A DNA stretch of 64,000 bases from Frankia sp. RB7 (lineage in GTDB: Bacteria; Pseudomonadota; Alphaproteobacteria; Rhizobiales; Xanthobacteraceae), in contig JAUEPE010000022.1 of the NCBI GenBank assembly GCA_030403585.1, positions 1 through 64,000 on the forward strand, given 5' to 3'. The position numbers were made by a program, and so were the translations under genes. The notes beneath the pieces are model-generated. The model saw only the letters and a list, made by a program, of their open reading frames with translations. It was not told where the DNA came from and ran no database searches. Positions 7,628 to 15,498 of this stretch are shown here, piece by piece (within the stretch, counting starts at the first letter, position 1; every line of letters begins with the position of its first letter).

Positions 7628-9214
7628 GTGACGCTTGCTCATGTCGTCGACCCCCTGAATGCGATCTTCGGGTCCTTCGGTGGACCGCTTCTGGTCGTGC
7701 TGTTTTACTGGTTCAGGTTTCACACGCTGAAGGGGACCCGCTCCTTCACGACGCGGCCGCTGTTCTTGTTCGGTCTCGCCGTCTTCGTCACGCCGTTCCT
7801 GGTGATCTACGCTTTTCTTCCCGACCAGCTGTCCCCGCTCGCTGCGGTCTGGCTCCTGATGTTCGTTTGGCTTATTCCCGTCGCGCCGAAGGCGTGGCGG
7901 AAATTATGCCAGGAGCTGGCCGGCATCCCCGTCAGCGCGTTCGCGCTGCGCGACGCGCTGGCCGCGTCGCCGTTCCAGGTCGCTCCGGACGACATGCAGA
8001 GCCTCCAGCGCAAGCTGTCCAGGGTCGGTTATCAGGTGGATGATTTCCGCGCCACGCAATCGACCGCGATCCAGTCACGGTTCCTCAAGATATCGGCGGT
8101 CATGCTCCATCTCGAGCGCTGGGCCGTCGATCATGATGCTTTCATCGAGCGCAATTCCGATCTCTATGCGGAGCTGCTCGCGGTCTACGATTCGCTCTGC
8201 TTCCGCACCGTCCGCGTGCTCAAGAGCAGCGCCGAGATCTACGGTGCGATCATGGAGGACAGCCAGGTCGAGCCGGACGACTGGCAGGCGCTCGACCAGC
8301 TCTCGACCCGCCATAGCGCGGTCAGCCAGCTTCAGCTGGCCGCCCAGACCGCGGCGGGATGCATGCTGGAGGATCTGCGCAAGGACATGGATTCGCTGCT
8401 CAACAATCTCCTGCTGTTCGCAACGCGCGCGGCGCTCGCCGGCGAGTGGACGCTCTCGCGCAGCCGGCGAAGGCTGGGCGCGATCGGCTTCACGCTCGAG
8501 CCGTCCTCGCCCGGCATTGTGAAGTTCGTGGCGGTCGTGGCGGGCTTCGCCTTTGTCTGGTGTCTGGCGTGGCTGGTCGGGTCCGGGAGGGTCGTCCATA
8601 CGCCGGGAGAGGAGTATGTCGGCATGATGCGGACGCTGGTGATGACGCCGCTCTACCTCATCGTGAATTTCTGGCTGGTCTATTATTTCAAGCGGCAATA
8701 CGCGTTCGCGAACGAGACCATCTTCGGCCAGCTGCCGGTCCGGTTCATCCTGACGATCGGTCTCTGGAGTGCCCTGTTCGTCTTCATTCCGCTTCAGGCG
8801 CTGTTCGACTACTACCAGTTTCCGCAAAAGCCCTATCTCGACGTCGTCCTGCATGAACTGCCGCTCCTGATCTTCCCCTGGGGGATCGCGGCGATGGCAG
8901 CGCTGCTTGTGCAGGATTCGACGTGGCGCAAGCGGTCCCGGATAACCCGGCGGATGCGCGATGGCCTTGTGTTCGGCGGTGGCATGACCACAATGCTGTG
9001 GGTGCTGTTCGCCATCCACCAGGTCAGCCCCATGCCGGTCATGGAAGTCGTCGACAATGTTCCCGGATGGGCGTTCTTGTGGTCCTTCGTGGTCCCGACC
9101 TTCACGTTCGGCTTCATCATCGGCTATGCGTTGATCGCCTGGCTGCGCGAGGCGGCCGCGCGCGTCCCGGTCAGGAGCGCGGCTATGGCAGGTCCCGCGC
9201 TCGCCAGCGCCTGA
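7628..9214 (+). CDS. Polytopic membrane protein of unknown family, partner of the CHAT protein
   Basis: This 528-residue protein is not a family I recognise. It has two or three N-terminal membrane segments (about 13-75), a long mostly helical soluble domain (about 80-290), and a C-terminal block of about six membrane segments (about 298-505) with aromatic-rich loops. It starts 74 nt after the CHAT-TPR gene with AGGAG just upstream of the GTG, so the two probably form one operon. The arrangement suggests a sensor or pore whose soluble domain contacts, or is cut by, the peptidase; that is inference. A hairpin with a minus-strand T-run separates it from ctrA. Confidence 0.8.
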   Translation: MTLAHVVDPLNAIFGSFGGPLLVVLFYWFRFHTLKGTRSFTTRPLFLFGLAVFVTPFLVIYAFLPDQLSPLAAVWLLMFVWLIPVAPKAWRKLCQELAGIPVSAFALRDALAASPFQVAPDDMQSLQRKLSRVGYQVDDFRATQSTAIQSRFLKISAVMLHLERWAVDHDAFIERNSDLYAELLAVYDSLCFRTVRVLKSSAEIYGAIMEDSQVEPDDWQALDQLSTRHSAVSQLQLAAQTAAGCMLEDLRKDMDSLLNNLLLFATRAALAGEWTLSRSRRRLGAIGFTLEPSSPGIVKFVAVVAGFAFVWCLAWLVGSGRVVHTPGEEYVGMMRTLVMTPLYLIVNFWLVYYFKRQYAFANETIFGQLPVRFILTIGLWSALFVFIPLQALFDYYQFPQKPYLDVVLHELPLLIFPWGIAAMAALLVQDSTWRKRSRITRRMRDGLVFGGGMTTMLWVLFAIHQVSPMPVMEVVDNVPGWAFLWSFVVPTFTFGFIIGYALIAWLREAAARVPVRSAAMAGPALASA

Positions 9215-9222
9215 CGAGGCCC

Positions 9223-9255
9223 CAAACAACAAAACCCCGCCATTTGCGGCGGGGT
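9223..9255 (-). terminator. Rho-independent terminator downstream of ctrA
   Basis: An 8-bp GC-rich stem (ACCCCGCC at 9234-9241 and GGCGGGGT at 9248-9255) with a 6-nt loop is followed on the minus strand by a T-rich run (bases 9234 down to 9223). This fits a terminator for the minus-strand ctrA transcript between convergent genes. Confidence 0.8.
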
Positions 9256-9301
9256 CCAGGCTGGGAAGAGCAAGCCCGGAAGGGCTCGCGACGTAAACGG
9301 A

Positions 9302-10003
9302 TCAGGCGGGAATGCGCTCTTCGACCTCGTGCGGCTCGCGCAGCACGTAGCCGCGGCCCCACACGGTCTCGATGAAGTTGCGTCCCTCGGAAGCGTTGGC
9401 GAGCTTCTTGCGGAGCTTGCAGATGAAGACGTCGATGATCTTCAGCTCGGGCTCATCCATGCCGCCATAGAGATGGTTGAGGAACATTTCCTTGGTCAGG
9501 GGCGTACCCTTGCGGAGCGAGAGCAGCTCCAGCATCTGGTATTCCTTGCCGGTCAGGTGCACGCGCTGGCCACCGACTTCGACCGTCTTGGTGTCGAGGT
9601 TGACGACGAGGTCGCCGGTCTGGATGACCGACTGGGCGTGACCCTTGGAGCGGCGCACGATCGCGTGGATGCGGGCAACCAGCTCGTCTTTATGGAAGGG
9701 TTTGGTCATGTAGTCGTCGGCGCCGACGCCGAGACCCTTGACCTTGTCCTCGATGCCGGCGAGGCCGGAGAGGATCAGGATCGGTGTCTTGATCTTGGAG
9801 ACCCGGAGCTGCTTGAGCACGTCGTAGCCGGACATGTCGGGCAGGTTGAGGTCGAGAAGGATAATGTCGTAATCGTATAATTTTCCGAGATCGACGCCTT
9901 CTTCCCCCAAATCGGTCGTGTAGACGTTGAAGCTCTCAGACTTCAACATCAGCTCGATCGACTGCGCGACGGCGCTGTCATCTTCAATCAGCAAAACGCG
10001 CAT
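9302..10003 (-). CDS. ctrA: Cell-cycle master response regulator CtrA
   Basis: The 233-residue protein has a receiver domain (1-115, phospho-acceptor Asp 51 in LLDLNLPDMSGYD) and an OmpR-type winged-helix DNA-binding domain (about 125-225). Signature segments of CtrA are YDYDIILLDLNLPD, GADDYMTKPFHKDEL and LNHLYGGMDEPELKIIDVFICKL. CtrA controls cell-cycle and flagellar genes in alphaproteobacteria. The ATG at 10003 gives the standard MRVLLIEDDS start and length; an upstream extension in the open frame is ignored. It is divergent from fliI. TTAA-containing sequences upstream could be CtrA boxes for autoregulation. Confidence 0.97.
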   Translation of the reverse strand: MRVLLIEDDSAVAQSIELMLKSESFNVYTTDLGEEGVDLGKLYDYDIILLDLNLPDMSGYDVLKQLRVSKIKTPILILSGLAGIEDKVKGLGVGADDYMTKPFHKDELVARIHAIVRRSKGHAQSVIQTGDLVVNLDTKTVEVGGQRVHLTGKEYQMLELLSLRKGTPLTKEMFLNHLYGGMDEPELKIIDVFICKLRKKLANASEGRNFIETVWGRGYVLREPHEVEERIPA

Positions 10004-10316
10004 GCCAGTTCCCCATAGTCGCCGCTCCTGGGCGTCAGGTCGGCCGCTTCGCGGCACTCAACAAACGCCTTTGAACAACTGATTCGGATCCTGACAACAG
10101 ATGGTTAACAAATCCTGATTCTGGAACGCAAGTCCCCCCGGTGCAATTTTTCTCGAATCGCCCTAAGGTCTTGCGCGCGAAGCAGCTTTCGTTATCCGGT
10201 TCCGTTCAAGTTCCACTTTAAGAGACGGGCCTAACCGACTCTCGCGACTCAGCCTTCTTCTGAAGGGGAGCCACGCTCAGTCACAAAGACAGTGACGCAA
10301 TGATTAACGATGCGGG

Positions 10317-10332
10317 TAAACACGAGGTTAAG
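10317..10332 (+). promoter_or_regulatory. CtrA-box-like site upstream of fliI
   Basis: The sequence TAAA-N7-TTAAG differs at one base from the CtrA consensus TTAA-N7-TTAA. It lies about 85 nt upstream of fliI, and ctrA itself is divergently transcribed next door. Flagellar genes are classical CtrA targets. Confidence 0.4.
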
Positions 10333-10348
10333 CGCCGTTCAGAAATAT

Positions 10349-10370
10349 GGCGAAACTTAAGAGTTTCGCC
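10349..10370. promoter_or_regulatory. Perfect hairpin in the fliI leader
   Basis: The arms GGCGAAACT and AGTTTCGCC (9 bp) enclose the loop TAAG. No T-run follows, so it is unlikely to be an intrinsic terminator. It lies just before a GAAGG that could be a ribosome site for the mini-ORFs preceding fliI. It could be an operator or an mRNA structure. Confidence 0.55.
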
Positions 10371-10385
10371 CTGAAGGCCCTATTG

Positions 10386-10420
10386 ATGAAGGCGCGACCA
10401 TTATGAAAGCTGCTCTATGA
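10386..10420 (+). other. Two overlapping leader mini-ORFs coupled to fliI
   Basis: ATG at 10386 opens a six-codon frame (MKARPL) whose TGA overlaps an ATG at 10403. That opens a five-codon frame (MKAAL) whose TGA overlaps the fliI ATG at 10417. All three starts share ATGAARGC. A GAAGG near 10373 is spaced better for the first than for fliI. The arrangement could couple translation or could simply be alternative starts. Confidence 0.4.
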
Positions 10421-11742
10421 AGGCTCTGGCCGAACAGATCGGCGACATCGACGGCGTCAACATTTATGGCCGTGTGGTCGGTGTTCGCGGCCTGATGGTC
10501 GAGGTGGCCGGCCCGATCCACGCGATGTCGGTCGGCGCGCGCCTCGTGATCGAGACCGGCGCCAACCGTTCCATTCCCTGCGAGGTGATCGGCTTCTCCG
10601 GCAACAACGCCGTCGTGATGCCGTTCGCCGGCCTCGACGGTGTGCGTCGCGGTTGCAAGGCTGTGATCGCCAATGCGGCCAATCAGGTTCGTCCGTCATC
10701 GGCCTGGCTCGGCCGCGTCGTCAATGCGCTGGGCGAGCCGATCGACGGCAAGGGGCCGTTGCCGCAGGGCGCTTCCCCGATGCCGTATCGCAATTCGCCG
10801 CCGCCGGCGCATTCGCGCAAGCGCGTAGGCAGCCCGCTCGATCTCGGCGTGCGCGCGATGAACACCTTCCTCACCTGCTGTCGCGGCCAGCGCATGGGCA
10901 TCTTCGCGGGTTCCGGCGTCGGCAAGTCGGTGCTGCTGTCGATGCTGGCGCGCAACGTCGATGCCGCGGTCAGCGTCATCGGGCTGATCGGCGAGCGCGG
11001 CCGCGAGGTGCAGGAATTCTTGCAGGACGACCTCGGCGAGGAGGGCCTGGCGCGCTCCGTCGTGGTGGTCGCGACCTCCGACGAGCCGGCCCTGATGCGG
11101 CGGCAGGCCGCATATCTGACGCTCGCGGTCGCCGAATATTTTCGCGACGAGGGCCAGGATGTTCTCTGCCTGATGGACTCGGTGACGCGTTTCGCCATGG
11201 CCCAGCGCGAGATCGGGCTGTCCGCCGGCGAGCCGCCGACCGCCAAGGGCTACACGCCGACCGTCTTCACCGAGCTGCCGAAACTTCTGGAGCGCGCCGG
11301 ACCGGGGCTCGGGGAGGGCGCGATCACCGCGATCTTCACGGTGCTGGTCGACGGCGACGATCACAACGAGCCGATCGCCGACGCCGTCCGCGGCATCCTC
11401 GACGGCCACATCGTGATGCAGCGCTCAATCGCGGAGCGCGGCCGCTACCCCGCCATCAACATTCTCAAATCCGTCTCCCGCACCATGCCGAAATCGGCCG
11501 ATCCGCAGTTCTGGCCGACCATCCAGAAGGCGCGCGCCGTGATGGCGACCTACGCCGACATGGAGGAGCTGATCCGGCTCGGTGCATACCGGGCCGGCTC
11601 CAGCCCCGAGGTTGACGAGGCGATCCGCCTGCACGAGCCGCTGGAGGCGTTCCTGCGCCAGCGCAAGGACGAAAATGCCTCGCTGGCCGACGGCTACCGC
11701 CAATTGACGCAAATCCTCGGTAATTTGGAAACGGAACGCTAA
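10417..11742 (+). CDS. fliI: Flagellum-specific type III export ATPase FliI
   Basis: The 441-residue protein has an F1-ATPase-like N-terminal barrel (about 10-90), a RecA-like ATPase core with Walker A AGSGVGKS (about 164-171), the GLIGERGREVQEF segment and the Walker B strand VLCLMDSVTRFAMAQREIG, then a C-terminal helical domain. These are diagnostic of FliI. It energises export of flagellar subunits through the FlhA/FlhB gate in the cytoplasm. fliJ follows 121 nt downstream, and ctrA lies divergently upstream, the order seen in rhizobia. The ATG at 10417 has no clear ribosome site of its own. Confidence 0.97.
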   Translation: MKALAEQIGDIDGVNIYGRVVGVRGLMVEVAGPIHAMSVGARLVIETGANRSIPCEVIGFSGNNAVVMPFAGLDGVRRGCKAVIANAANQVRPSSAWLGRVVNALGEPIDGKGPLPQGASPMPYRNSPPPAHSRKRVGSPLDLGVRAMNTFLTCCRGQRMGIFAGSGVGKSVLLSMLARNVDAAVSVIGLIGERGREVQEFLQDDLGEEGLARSVVVVATSDEPALMRRQAAYLTLAVAEYFRDEGQDVLCLMDSVTRFAMAQREIGLSAGEPPTAKGYTPTVFTELPKLLERAGPGLGEGAITAIFTVLVDGDDHNEPIADAVRGILDGHIVMQRSIAERGRYPAINILKSVSRTMPKSADPQFWPTIQKARAVMATYADMEELIRLGAYRAGSSPEVDEAIRLHEPLEAFLRQRKDENASLADGYRQLTQILGNLETER

Positions 11743-11863
11743 CTTTGTACCGTCATCATCCGATCCTACAGAGCAGTAAAGCCGGTCTTGGCCCCAATCG
11801 GGCCTGTGGGGAGACCGGTGTCGTCCCACGTGCAGCTAAGGGACTTCTGGGGAGTACGAGTCG

Positions 11864-12283
11864 ATGAAGTCACGTGATACCCTCATCCGCCTGAAGAAAT
11901 TTCAGGTTGACGAGAAGCGCCGCCGGGTCGCCCAGATCGAGTCCATGATCGCCGACTTCCAGCGAATGTCGACCGATCTGGATCGCGAGATCCAGACCGA
12001 GCAGGACCGCGCCGGGATCAACGATCCCGCGCATTTCGCCTATCCGACCTATGCCAAGGCCGCCATCCAGCGCCGCGAGAACCTGACCCGCTCGGCCGAC
12101 GAGCTGAGGGGCCAGCTCGAGGAGGCCAAGGCCGCGCTCGGGGAGGCTTTCGAGGAACTGAAGAAGGTCGAGCTCCTGGACGAGCGTGATCAGGCCCGAG
12201 AGCGCGCTGAGGAAAACGCCCGCGAGCAGGCCGATCTCGACAGCATTGGCTTGATGCGTTCCCGCATCGGCGCCGTCGCCTGA
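11864..12283 (+). CDS. fliJ: Flagellar export chaperone FliJ
   Basis: This 139-residue protein is almost wholly helical and highly charged, with heptad patterns typical of the FliJ coiled coil (about 10-125). It starts MKSRDTLIRLKKFQVDEKRR, a common FliJ opening. FliJ is the stalk-like partner of the FliI ATPase. The position directly after fliI supports the call. A strong intrinsic terminator follows at 12322-12347, marking the end of the fliI-fliJ transcript. Confidence 0.9.
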   Translation: MKSRDTLIRLKKFQVDEKRRRVAQIESMIADFQRMSTDLDREIQTEQDRAGINDPAHFAYPTYAKAAIQRRENLTRSADELRGQLEEAKAALGEAFEELKKVELLDERDQARERAEENAREQADLDSIGLMRSRIGAVA

Positions 12284-12321
12284 CGGCAGCCAGCGGTCAA
12301 AATCGCTTGAGAAATTGCGAG

Positions 12322-12347
12322 CCCGGACCCGCAAGGTCCGGGTTTTT
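12322..12347 (+). terminator. Rho-independent terminator after fliJ
   Basis: A perfect 8-bp stem (CCCGGACC at 12322-12329 and GGTCCGGG at 12335-12342) with a 5-nt loop is followed directly by TTTTT. It lies 39 nt after the fliJ stop and reads in the plus direction. Confidence 0.92.
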
Positions 12348-12467
12348 GCGTGTGCTGTCCACAGCGTGGCGCGCCGGCTCTTGGTGACGGGCTTGGCCGC
12401 GCGCTATGGTAGCGGAGTGCCAGGGTCCGCGCGGATGCGACGGGGGGCCTGTGCGTTGGGGGGCTGA

Positions 12468-13013
12468 ATGCTGACGCCAGCAGAGCTGGTCGGGCTGATC
12501 GAGGCGGTGTCGAAGCGCGACCAGGCCGCGTTCGAGCGCCTCTACGCTGCCACGCGCGCGAAACTCTTTGGCGTCGTCCTCCGTATCTTGCGCCGACAGG
12601 ATCTCGCAGAGGAGGTCATTCAGGAGACCTACGTCAAGATCTGGAACAGCGCCGGCCAGTTCAATCCGACGCTGTCGTCGCCGATCACGTGGATGGCATC
12701 GATCGCGCGCAATCGCGCCATCGATATCGTGCGCAAGAAGACAGAAGCCTCCATCGAGGAGGAGCCGCAGGCGATGGAAGTCGCCGCCGATAGTCCCGAT
12801 CCCCTGGCGCGCCGGGAGATGTCCGAGGAGTTGAAGCGGCTGCTGGAATGCATTGGCCGCCTCGAGCCGGACCGCCAGCGACTCGTGCTTCTCGCCTATT
12901 ACAACGGCTGGAGCCGCGAGCAATTGGCGGAGAAATTCGCCGCGCCCGTAAACACGGTGAAGACGTGGCTACGGCGCAGCATGTTGGATATCCGGGAGTG
13001 CCTCGGATTATGA
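12468..13013 (+). CDS. ECF RNA polymerase sigma factor (SigK-like)
   Basis: The 181-residue protein has sigma region 2 (about 20-90, with the -10-recognition helix including QETYVKIWNSAGQF and the RNRAIDIVRKK segment) and sigma region 4 (about 115-175, helix-turn-helix with LAEKFAAPVNTVKTWLRR). It lacks regions 1 and 3, as expected for an ECF factor. The next gene, 22 nt downstream, encodes an RskA-like anti-sigma factor, so the pair is a stress-type regulatory unit. The inducing signal is not evident. The ATG at 12468 gives a typical N-terminus. Confidence 0.92.
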   Translation: MLTPAELVGLIEAVSKRDQAAFERLYAATRAKLFGVVLRILRRQDLAEEVIQETYVKIWNSAGQFNPTLSSPITWMASIARNRAIDIVRKKTEASIEEEPQAMEVAADSPDPLARREMSEELKRLLECIGRLEPDRQRLVLLAYYNGWSREQLAEKFAAPVNTVKTWLRRSMLDIRECLGL

Positions 13014-13035
13014 GGATGGTTTTGGACTGCAATTG

Positions 13036-14088
13036 ATGGCCTATAGCGAGGACCATATCGCGCTCGCCGCGGAATATGCGCTCGGCACACTCGATGCCGA
13101 CGAGCGCGCGCAGGTCGCGACCATGATGGCGGTGGACCAGGAGTTCGCCGCCGTGGTGCAGTCGTGGGAATACCGGCTCGGCGTCCTCAATCAGATGGTC
13201 GGCACGATCGAGCCGCGGCCGATCGTGTGGGAGAACATCCGGCGCGAGATCGCGCGGACGATGTCGTCGCAGGATTCGTTCGAGCCGCCGCCAGTGCTGT
13301 CGGACGCGCCGCCACCACTGCCGGACTTCTCTTCGCTGGAGCCTACATCTCCAGAGCCGCCATTGCCGGAGCCTCCGTCGCTGGACGTGCAGCAGCCGGC
13401 GCCGCCCCAATCCGACTCTGACGTAATTCCGGATATCGCGCCGCAATTCATTCCGCAGACCCATGCGCCCGACCCGCGCGTTGCGCCCGTGACGCAGGTG
13501 CCGATCGTCGACGACACCAACGTGATCTATCTCGAGAGCCGCGTGAAGCGCTGGCGCAATGTCGCCTCCGTCGTCGGCGCGCTCGCCGCCGCGTTGCTGG
13601 TGACGTTGTCGCTTCAGATCTTCTCGCCCGATGCGCTGCCAGGTGTGCTGCGGCCCGCACCGCGCATCCAGACGGTCGAGCTCAAGACACCGGCCGCGCC
13701 GCTGTCTTTGCCCGCGCAATATGTCGCGCTGTTGCAGGGCCAGAGCGGCGGTCCCGCCTTCATCCTCACCATCGACGGGGCGACCAAGAACTTCACGGTG
13801 CGCAAGGTCGGCGCGACGCCGGAGCCGGGCAAGAGCTTTGAGCTCTGGCTGCTCTCCGACAAATTGCCGCGCCCGCGTTCGCTGGGCGTGATCGGCAGCG
13901 GCGACTTCACGGCACGCCCGGTGCTCGCCGGTTATGATGCCGATGTCGTCAACGGCGCAACCTATGCCGTCACGGTCGAGCAGTCGGGCGGCTCGCCCAA
14001 CGGCCAGCCGACCTCGGCGCCGGTGTTTTCCGGCAAGCTGATCGAGACCGTGCCGCCGTCCCAGCCCCAGGTTCCGGCGAAGAAGTAG
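13036..14088 (+). CDS. RskA-like membrane anti-sigma factor
   Basis: The 350-residue protein has an N-terminal anti-sigma domain (about 1-78), a Pro-rich cytoplasmic linker (about 80-150), one membrane segment (about 175-196, VVGALAAALLVTLSL) and a C-terminal RskA domain (about 220-330, with the family-type SFELWLLSDKLPRPRSLG). It should hold the upstream ECF sigma factor inactive at the membrane and release it after proteolysis. The N-terminus lacks the HxxxCxxC zinc motif of ZAS anti-sigma factors. The start is set at ATG 13036 rather than the in-frame TTG one codon earlier. Confidence 0.88.
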   Translation: MAYSEDHIALAAEYALGTLDADERAQVATMMAVDQEFAAVVQSWEYRLGVLNQMVGTIEPRPIVWENIRREIARTMSSQDSFEPPPVLSDAPPPLPDFSSLEPTSPEPPLPEPPSLDVQQPAPPQSDSDVIPDIAPQFIPQTHAPDPRVAPVTQVPIVDDTNVIYLESRVKRWRNVASVVGALAAALLVTLSLQIFSPDALPGVLRPAPRIQTVELKTPAAPLSLPAQYVALLQGQSGGPAFILTIDGATKNFTVRKVGATPEPGKSFELWLLSDKLPRPRSLGVIGSGDFTARPVLAGYDADVVNGATYAVTVEQSGGSPNGQPTSAPVFSGKLIETVPPSQPQVPAKK

Positions 14089-14257
14089 TCGCCGCAACGG
14101 CGCAAAATTGTCGCCACGGTCCATTCCGTCGTCGTAATCCGACAAATTCCGCCAAATCGGCACCCGATTTGAACCTCCATGCATGTCCCGGCGTCAAATG
14201 CCCGGAATTTGTAGTCGGCACCGCCGATCATGGTGCCGGAGAGGGGCTAGAAATCAG

Positions 14258-15217
14258 ATGGATGCAGCCAAGCCGCCGGGCGTCTTTATTCACCAATATG
14301 CTGGCCTGCCGCAGGGGCCGGCGTTCGAGCATTGGCGCGACAGGGCCCTGGGGCCCTGCGGCCTCGAGATCGGACCGAGCCAGGGCGACAGTATCGATTG
14401 CCGGCTGCAGATCAGCGTGGTCGACAATATCGCGCTCGCCATTCCCGAAGGTTCCTCCGCGCAATATTCGCGCACGCAGAGCAGTCTCGCCGACGGCAGC
14501 GACGATCTCGTGCTGATCGCGGGGCATGCCGGCCTCGTCAACGTCCGGCAGAACGGCCACACGGTCGAGCTCGCGCCGGCGCAGATGGTGCTTGCCGATA
14601 TGGGCATCACCGGTAGCGTCGGTCACACCGACGAGAACCGCTTCACCACCATCCGCATGCCGCGTCGTGCGCTGCTGGACATCAACCCGCGCGCCGAGGA
14701 GAAGCTATCCCAGGTTCTGTCGGACGGTGCGGTTGCCGAGACCATCTTCCGCTATCACGCGCTTGCCGCCCATCACGCGCCGCATCTCGACGCCGTCGGC
14801 CAGCGCCTGACCGCGCAGCACATGGTCGATCTCGTCGGCCTCCTGCTTGGCACCGATGCCGAGCACGCTGCGCTCGCGCGCGGTCGCGGTCATGCGGCGG
14901 CCCGTCTCGATCTCATGCGCGCCGACGTGATGGCCGCACTCGGCCGCAACGATCTCTGCCTGTCCGAGGTCGCCACCCGCTCAGGGTTGAGCCCGCGCCA
15001 GGCGCAGCGGCTGTTCGAGCAGGCCGGCACCACCTTCACCGAATTCGTGCTGGAGCAACGTTTGCTGCTCGCGCGAAAATTGCTCGGCGATCCCCGCGCG
15101 CGGGCACGCAAGATCAGCGACATCGCGCATTCCTCGGGCTTCTCTGACCTGTCCTACTTCAATCGCGCCTTCCGCAAGCGTTTTAGCGCGACGCCGTCGG
15201 AACTGCGCGAGGCCTGA
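14258..15217 (+). CDS. AraC-family transcriptional regulator
   Basis: The 319-residue protein has an N-terminal AraC-binding-like domain (about 10-190) and a C-terminal double helix-turn-helix (about 215-317). The latter contains LSEVATRSGLSPRQAQRLFEQ and the signature ISDIAHSSGFSDLSYFNRAFRKRF. The ATG at 14258 is preceded by GAGGGG; the open frame upstream to 14183 is rejected as basic and unlike the family. It follows the anti-sigma gene by 169 nt and may control itself or the FGE-fold gene downstream. The effector is unknown. Confidence 0.9.
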   Translation: MDAAKPPGVFIHQYAGLPQGPAFEHWRDRALGPCGLEIGPSQGDSIDCRLQISVVDNIALAIPEGSSAQYSRTQSSLADGSDDLVLIAGHAGLVNVRQNGHTVELAPAQMVLADMGITGSVGHTDENRFTTIRMPRRALLDINPRAEEKLSQVLSDGAVAETIFRYHALAAHHAPHLDAVGQRLTAQHMVDLVGLLLGTDAEHAALARGRGHAAARLDLMRADVMAALGRNDLCLSEVATRSGLSPRQAQRLFEQAGTTFTEFVLEQRLLLARKLLGDPRARARKISDIAHSSGFSDLSYFNRAFRKRFSATPSELREA

Positions 15218-15472
15218 GCGGCCGGCCCCGCAATCTACTCGTGCCGACCGGCGCCGGCGCGCGTGAAGCCGAGACGTTTTGTCGCGCTGAAGGCCGCAAG
15301 ACGCTTCGCCACGAAGCCGTTTTTCGTGCGTAGCGACACCGGCCTGAAACAATCACACTAGATCATCGCCGCATTGATGAGGCTGCTGCGGCATGTTTTG
15401 CGGCGGCGAGATTGCGATTGATGGCGGACGCGCCCGCCCTTTGAAACGCTTTTTTCTATACAAATCATTGAC

Positions 15473-15487
15473 GGTCACGCTGTGACC
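15473..15487. promoter_or_regulatory. Palindrome abutting the ribosome site of the FGE-fold gene
   Basis: GGTCAC and GTGACC (6-bp arms, 3-nt spacer) end one base before AGGAGG, which serves the ATG at 15499. It could be a protein-binding operator or a small hairpin that hides the ribosome site. Confidence 0.35.
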
Positions 15488-15498
15488 AGGAGGGCCAT

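Larger units (their letters stand above)
10004..10416. promoter_or_regulatory. ctrA-fliI divergent control region
   Basis: This 413-base region has no gene of normal size. It holds a TTAACCAT-type half site in the ctrA orientation (plus-strand ATGGTTAAC at 10101-10109), a TAAA-N7-TTAAG CtrA-box-like element at 10317-10332, a perfect 9-bp hairpin at 10349-10370, and two overlapping mini-ORFs that lead into fliI. It should contain the promoters of both genes. Confidence 0.6.

Noticed and set aside
10304..10320. TTAA-N9-TAAA as a further CtrA box
   Set aside because: The spacing is 9 rather than 7, so it does not fit the consensus; the overlapping TAAA-N7-TTAAG fits better.
12685..14184. Long minus-strand open frame (499 codons) over the sigma and anti-sigma genes
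   Set aside because: It is antisense to two well-supported genes, has an Arg/His-rich composition typical of a GC-rich shadow frame, and shows no domain.
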